A stretch of DNA of 64,000 nt, from contig OY978097.1 of the NCBI GenBank assembly GCA_963854735.1, forward strand, positions 744,001 through 808,000, in the 5' to 3' direction. Shown in pieces: positions 58,218 to 64,000 of the stretch. A program made the position numbers and the translations under genes. The notes beneath the pieces are model-generated. The model saw only the letters and a list, made by a program, of their open reading frames with translations. It made no database searches and had not been told where the DNA came from. Source of the DNA: Marvania coccoides. Taxonomy: Eukaryota > Chlorophyta > Trebouxiophyceae > Chlorellales > Chlorellaceae. Position 1 is the first letter of the stretch; each line of letters opens with the position of its first letter.

Positions 58218-61200
58218 TCACAATATCGTCACGCCACAGATCCGCTTCCCGCGCAGCGCCTGCCACCCGCTGACCGCGGCTTGGTCCACAGCCCATGACG
58301 CCGCCAGGTTGGCCGCCAGCAGCGCCGCCATTTTCCATCGGAACGCCCCCACGGGAAACGGCACCATGCCGGCAAACACCTTGCTCACCGGGTCGCCAGG
58401 GGTGAACACCAGGTACAACAGGAACGCGGTCTGCGCCGCCAGCGCCAGCAGCAGCCAGGGGTTTGTCCAAAGGGGCCTGCGATGTGGCGGCCCTTTGTTG
58501 AACACCAGCGCCGCTATCAGAAACTGCCCCAGCGACATGATGAACACCACGCTGTTTTCCCAGGAGCGGGAGCACTCGGGGGAGTTGGCGGTGGCCCTGC
58601 CAAAGCAGTTTGTGCCGTCTGGGTGGGGGTTGAAGCGCTCGTACCATGGTTGAGTGGCCAGCATGCCCAGGGCAAAGAGCTGGAAGAGCGCGCACGCGAT
58701 GAACTGGCCGATGACCGGGAACCAGATGCCGGCGGACATGAGCCGCTCGGGGGGGCGCTGCGACTTGAGGCGCTTTGCTGGACGGGTGAAGCCCATGGTG
58801 CCAGCAAGAACAGTGGTGTACAAAAGATCCTGTGTACACACAAATAAAGGGGGGGGGGGGGGGTAGAAAAGCGTTGCAGGAATTAAAACTCTGTACATTT
58901 TGGTTTAATTTGCTGTTTAGAGCCCTCACCTGAATCAGGTACTGGTAGTTGCCCACTGAGCCGCCAAACGAGTACATCAGGTTGACGGCAAACACCTGGA
59001 CGAAGGCATACACGATGATGAACTTGAAGATGAGGTAGGAGGTGTCCAGGGAGCACCGCCCCTCCGCCACCACCGCCACCATGCAGCCAATGGTCTGCCG
59101 CTTGGAGGTCAAGGGGGCGGCCACAGAGGCCTCCGCCTCGCACAGCGACACCCCCACCAGCGCGGATTTGAGCGCGCCCACGTCGTTGGCGCCGTCGCCG
59201 CAAAATCCTACGTGGTGCCCCAACCCAGGCGTTTCCTCGCCGTCCAGGCCCACCGTGCCGTCGCCCAGCAGCTCCATCAGCGTGCGTTTGTCGTCGGGGG
59301 ACATGCGAGAGAACACCCCCGCGCAGTGCAGCGCTGTGTCCAGCCCCCCGCCCATGCTGCCCTCAAAAGTGCTCTCTGCCGCTGCCCTTTCCGCCAGCTC
59401 GGCATCCAGCCCCAGCCGCTCAAACCCGCGCCCCGTCACCGCCATCTCCAGCTGCTTGGAGGCCACGCCCTGCAGCACAGCCCCCGCGTCGGGCGCCGCT
59501 GCCGTCGCCCCGTCGGCCCCAGCCAGCGACAGCGCCACCCGCGTGTCTTCCACGCGCCCTTCCGACGACTCCGTGTCCGCAATGGCCACCCCCTTGCCCG
59601 CCTCCAGCATCCCGCACTGGTGGGCCACAGAGACGGCGGTGCGAGCGTGGTCGCCGGTCACCATCACGGTGCGAATTCCAGCGCCCTGCAGCTCCGCCAG
59701 CACCGCGGAAGTGTCCTCCCGCAGCGGGTTGATCATCACCGCAAACCCCATGAACTCCAACCCCCGCTCCAGCTCCTCCTGCGGCAGCGTTTGCACCTGC
59801 AGCTCGGTCACGCCCTCCAGCGTCCGCGTGGCCAGCCCCAGCACGCGCAGCCCCTCCCGCGTGTGCTTCCCCAGCTCCGCGTCAAAATCCACTGGCACCG
59901 TGGCCGGATCCGCCAGCTTCCGCATCATTTCTGGAGAGCCCTTCACGTGCACTCTGAGCCCCCCCTCCGGCGCCGCCACTACCACCACGTTTCGCATCTT
60001 TTCGGAAGAAAACTCAAACCGCCGCACGATGGTGAACGCCCCTCCCGACGGGGGGGCCACTTTGGTGTGCAGATGCGCGGTTGTCAGCACCCCCACAGCG
60101 CCAGGCACCCGCGTCCGAGGCGTCGTGCTGGGGCTCCGTGGCGACGGCGATGCCAGCGATAAAGCGCTGCCTGGCACCCCCACGCCATCCTCCTCGTACC
60201 CCTCCTCTTCCACAGCCACAATTTCCACGGGCGCGCTGGCCCCGTCGTCCAGCATTCGCCACCCAGTGGAGCTGAACAGACGCTGGTCCAGTGGATCGCC
60301 TACCAGCTCCCCGTCCAGCTGTGCCAGCCCGTGGCAGCACGCCAGGATCTCCTGGAAGATGGGGGGCAGCGCGGCGCCCGAAGCGATGAGCTCCCCGCAG
60401 GTGGGGGGCTGCAGCAGCGGCGCTGCGGCCGCTGCCGCTTCGTCCGCGTCGCCGTTGGGCTGCACATCTAGCAGCAGCTCCTGCTCTTGCGGTGAAGCGG
60501 GCTTTTTCACGGGCACCACGCCCATGAGGTCCAGCCCCGGCTCGGTGAGAGTGCCGGTCTTGTCGAAGCAAATGATGTCCAGGTGGCCGGCGGCGGTGAT
60601 GGCAGAGGGGTTGGACACGAAGATGCCGTGCTCTGCCAGGCGGGACACGGCAATGGCGGTGGCCACAGTCAGGCACGCGGGCAGTGCGGGGGGCACAGCC
60701 ACCGTGATGAGGTCGAGGTAGCGCAAAATGATGAATCCCGCCGGAGCGCCGTACGACGCAAGCGCAACGATGTCCCACACGTAAAACACCAGCCCCAAGC
60801 TCAGCATGACGGCGATGAAGGACATGGCATCGGAGGCGAACGTCTGTTTGTGCGCGCGCGGGAAAAGAATGGACTTGAGGAGCTGGCCTTTGGCAGTCCA
60901 GAAGGCGGTCCGGACAACGACCCCTATCGCCATTCTCTCCACCCCACCCGGGCGCACTTGCGCCACGGTAGTGCCGCCGTACAGCGTGCACGATTTGCAC
61001 ACGTCGGCGTCGTAGTTGGGGCCGTCCACGTCCGGGACGTAGGCAACTTTCCTCACCGGCACCGCCTCACCGGTCAGCATATTCTCGTCGACGATGGCCT
61101 CTCCGCGCAGCAAAACCACGTCGCAGGGGAGCAGCCCGGGGTGGACCACCACCACGTCGCCTGGCACCAGCTGCAACGAGTCCATGGTGGCCACAGAGCC

Positions 61201-62174
61201 GCCGGCTTGCACGACGTGCACCTCGCAGGTGTAGTGCGCCAGCGCAGACAGCCTGCGGCGGTAGCGGTAGGCTTGCACCACGGTGGTGATGATGGAGAAC
61301 ATGGTGATGGCGATGATGATGAGGGAGTAGGAATAGTAGGCCTCCAGGCACCAAATCAGCACCGAGGCATATTGGAAGACGTAAAACGGGTGCACCATCT
61401 CCTCCGCCAGCAGTTCCAGCGGGGTTTTGACGGGGATGTTGAGCTCGTTCGCGCCGTACAGCGCCCGCCGGTCGGCGCGCTCCCACTCGTCTGCCACGGG
61501 GCCCTTTACGCGGCGAGCATTGGCCGCGGCGTTCAGCTCCTCTACAAACCCCCCAGGAGTGGCGGGGACGGGGAGAAAGGTGCCAGCGGCGTAGGAAAAC
61601 AGGTACCTCCCGCACCTGTACTCCAGCACCCGGTCGAAGCCGTCCCCTTTGACCCCTGCGCCTGCCGAATCGCCGTTGGTGGCGTCGGCGTGAATGTTGA
61701 CTGCTGCGCTGGCCTGGATGTTGATTGAAGTGAAGGAGGGGAGGCGGGAGACCCGCACGAGGTCCTGCCGCTTGTCTGTCAACGTCACCAGCACCCACTC
61801 GGCGTCCAGCAGCGGGCAGGGCGAGTAGCTGAGGGCGACGCGAAGCCGAGGGAACCACCGCATGGCCAGGAAGGAGACGCCGCAGGTGAGCACGCCCACT
61901 GCGTAGTAGAGCAAAATCTTCCAGGTGGGCGCAAAGTAGCCGTGGAAAGAGAACACGTCCTGCACGAGGAGGTCGAGATTTGGTGTGAATTCAGAGGGCA
62001 AAGGGACAGACAGGCGCCAATTTGCGCTGCCGACAATACCAGAATGGGTGTGTGCACAAAAATACTCACTCGATCGCGGTCTCCCAGCAGCTGTGGCTCC
62101 TCATTTCGCTTCCCTGTCTTTGCCCCGGCCACGAGCGACTGCAGCTCCACATTGTCTTCCTCGTCTCGGCCCAT
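58218..62174 (-). CDS. P5B-type ATPase (ATP13A family)
   Basis: Endolysosomal or vacuolar P-type ATPase; animal ATP13A2 exports polyamines. Exons 62174-62070, 61959-58930 and 58829-58218 give 1248 aa. The P5 N-terminal membrane segment is present. PPALPACLTVATAIAVSRL in M4 is the P5B signature. The phosphorylation site is FDKTGTLTEPG (Asp about 501). TGDHARTAVSVAHQ and GDGANDVGALK follow. Six C-terminal membrane segments span exons 2-3. The acceptor at 61959 (ctcgtgcag) is the only one that keeps phase with exon 1. Intron 2 contains a 15-nt poly-G run. Confidence 0.94.
58849..58863 (+). repeat. Poly-G run (poly-C on coding strand) in P5B ATPase intron 2
   Basis: Fifteen consecutive G on the plus strand, about 20 nt from the splice acceptor of the minus-strand gene, so it forms a C-rich polypyrimidine tract in the transcript. 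Confidence 0.85.
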
Positions 62175-62623
62175 GTGTAATAAATGTATATACTGTACTC
62201 TATGCGTCAAAGCGTCAGCGCACCAACATGTTGTCCCAAAATAGCAGACACGAAGATTTTAGGTGGCAACTACTTTTTGGGGCTCTCTCCAACGGCTGCT
62301 GGTTTAAGCGCGGGGCAAATGAATCTATTACCGATTTTCAGTTTCCCTAGACCAGCTGGGGCGCTGTATCGACTAAAAGTTGATGCAGCAGTTTTGAAAC
62401 AACAAAAAAAATGCAGAAGAAAGAGCAAGGGAACGAGAGCGATGCAATCGTTTTTTTTCATTTGTACATCAGCAACTCTCCATTATTTATCCATGCTAAG
62501 GATGGCGACACCGCGGCACACGTTTTGCAGAAATATATTTTTCAAGTAGATGTGGTTTAGACAACAGTTCTCGCATACATGACGACTAGCTCCAAACCTT
62601 AAGCTTGACGAATAATTGGGAAA

Positions 62624-63818
62624 ATGGAGGGGGTCGCGGTCGATCAGCCCACGAACCAGGTGCGTCTCGTCAAATTTTGAGTTCACTGTTTTGGTCCATC
62701 TCCAACAGTTGGTTGGATACGAGGTCCTGCTCATCTCTAGGCGTCTCTCACGTGTGGCGCAGAACCTCACCGGCGTGGTGCTGGCGTTGGGCTCATCGCT
62801 GTTCATTGGCACGAGCTTCATCGTCAAGAAAAAGGGGCTGCGGCGGGCGGGGCTGTCGGGCCTCCGCGCAGGCAGCGGCGGCTACTCCTACCTGCGCGAG
62901 CCACTGTGGTGGGCGGGCCTCCTGTCAATGGTGGTCGGCGAGGCCGCCAATTTCGCAGCCTACGCCTTTGCGCCAGCCATCCTCGTGACCCCGCTAGGGG
63001 CGCTCAGCATCCTCGTGAGCGCCGTGCTGGCGCACCTGCTCCTAAACGAGAAGCTCAACGTGTTTGGCATCGCGGGGTGCGTGCTGTGCGTGACGGGCTC
63101 GCTGGCCATCGTGCTGCACGCTCCAGCTGAAACTCCAATCACGTCTGTCCTTCAAGTGTGGGGCCTCGCCATGCAGCCCGGCTTTCTGCTGTACGCCGTC
63201 GTCGCATTGGCTACCACCGCATTCCTGATCTGGAGGGTGCCCCCAGAGGTGCAGACCTCCAATATTTTGATCTATGTTGCGATTTGCTCCATAGTAGGGT
63301 CGCTGAGCGTCATGAGCTGCAAGGCCCTGGGCATCGCGCTCAAGCTCACCTGGGGGGGCTCCAATCAGCTCATCTTCCCCCAGACCTTCGCCTTTCTGGG
63401 CGTGGTGGTGGCGGCGGTGGTCACCCAGATGAACTACCTCAACAAAGCGCTCGACCTCTTCAACACGGCGATTGTGACCCCCATCTACTACGTCATGTTC
63501 ACCACGCTCACCATCGCGGCATCCATGATCATGTTTAAGGAGGAGCAGACCACCGCAGCGTTCATGACGGAGCTATCGGGCTTTGTGACCATCGTCTGCG
63601 GAACTTTCTTGCTGCACGCCACCAAGGACTTGGACATCCCGGTGGAGGCGCTGCTGAGCGCGGCGGGGCTGCGGGCGGCACTGGGCGGGCGGGCCGCGGC
63701 TAATGACGTTGAAATGGAGTCGCTGGCGGTGACTGAGCGAGGGACGGGAGTGGGGTACCGAAAAGCGTCGAGACATGAGGATTTAGAAGGGGCAGGCAAC
63801 GGAAGCACATCACTATGA
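62624..63818 (+). CDS. NIPA-type magnesium transporter
   Basis: Exons 62624-62659 (12 codons) and 62763-63818 give 363 aa. Nine or so membrane segments with family landmarks: GVVLALGSSLFIGTSFIVKK at the first, REPLWWAGLLSMVVGEAANF, AYAFAPAILVTPLGALSILV, FGIAGCVLCVTGSLAIVLHA and QMNYLNKALDLFNTAIVTPI. NIPA proteins move Mg2+ across plasma or endosomal membranes. The C-terminal 55 residues are hydrophilic. Divergent from the P5B ATPase with about 450 bp between starts. Confidence 0.94.
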
Positions 63819-64000
63819 CCCCCCCACCCCCACCCCCCCACCCACAGTTTTGATTTATTTTTGCTTGCTTAGAGCAACGTTGTTGCCCTGTACCCCATTC
63901 TTTTTTTGTTCACATTTTTTTTGGGTTCAGCCCCTCTTCTGACCTATTGCATTTGCTTTTCCTTCTGTTCATTATTATTACTACTTTGTTCGATGTGTAT
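63819..64000. other. 3' flank of the NIPA-type gene
   Basis: C-rich then T-rich sequence without coding bias; nothing else recognised before the window edge. Confidence 0.5.

Noticed and set aside
59042..60721. 559-aa plus-strand open frame
   Set aside because: Antisense to the P5B ATPase exon carrying DKTGTLT and GDGANDV; Ser/Pro-rich shadow.
62070..62210. Read-through frame past exon 1 of the P5B ATPase
   Set aside because: It continues into the intron and loses the P5 membrane segment; the GTGAGT donor at 62069 with acceptor at 61959 restores it.

Overview
The window is nuclear DNA of a eukaryote, most likely a unicellular green alga or a close relative. Protein-coding exons are GC-rich and are interrupted by short, AT-rich, pyrimidine-tailed introns that I could place by reading-frame phase. 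The gene set is typical of a plant-lineage protist: a plant-type tyrosylprotein sulfotransferase, a full-size PDR-type ABCG pump, an ABCC pump, a P5B ATPase and a Spinster-like carrier with a possible plastid leader. I cannot name the species. I recognised no bacterial operon, CRISPR array, rRNA or tRNA gene, or intact transposon.

Layout: 1-2742 (minus) is the 5' part of a gene with at least 15 exons, encoding an uninterrupted tetrapeptide repeat. 3345-4240 (minus) is SNF7/CHMP4. 5049-10399 (plus) is a PDR ABC transporter. 11228-16352 (minus) appears to be a fusion of a UIM, a UFD2 core and a BIRC6-type E2. 16642-18282 (minus) is a TBC RabGAP and 18973-20459 (minus) a CWC21/SRm300-type splicing factor. 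20779-23613 (plus) is PAT1. A gene-poor 2 kb follows. 25669-26653 (minus) is a MAT1 without a RING domain and 26928-27738 (plus) a membrane dual-specificity phosphatase. 28006-30927 (minus) is the sulfotransferase and 31293-34248 (plus) PRPF6. 34341-35552 (minus) is an orphan and 36528-37455 (plus) a CUE-like protein. 37955-39781 (plus) is an MFS carrier and 40357-42709 (plus) RRP1. 42980-44465 (minus) is an RNFT-like RING ligase, 44950-45523 (plus) organellar uS17, 45656-47733 (minus) an SLC35F6-like carrier and 47972-49711 (plus) ORC5. 50199-55798 (minus) is an ABCC pump, 56542-57907 (minus) an unknown membrane protein, 58218-62174 (minus) a P5B ATPase and 62624-63818 (plus) a NIPA-type Mg transporter.

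Many neighbours are divergent pairs with short shared upstream regions (CWC21/PAT1, MAT1/phosphatase, sulfotransferase/PRPF6, SLC35/ORC5, P5B/NIPA). Functions group into RNA processing (CWC21, PRPF6, PAT1, RRP1), ubiquitin and ESCRT biology (UFD2-E2 fusion, RNFT, CUE, SNF7), and membrane transport.

The most unusual items are the UIM-UFD2-E2 fusion, in which an E2 sits where the U-box should be; the exon array encoding 45 consecutive xAER tetrads with a repeated exon-length and phase pattern; a RING-less MAT1; a sulfotransferase with a WW insertion and a C-terminal HEEL; about 9 % GC-AG introns; and a dispersed intronic repeat found in three places.
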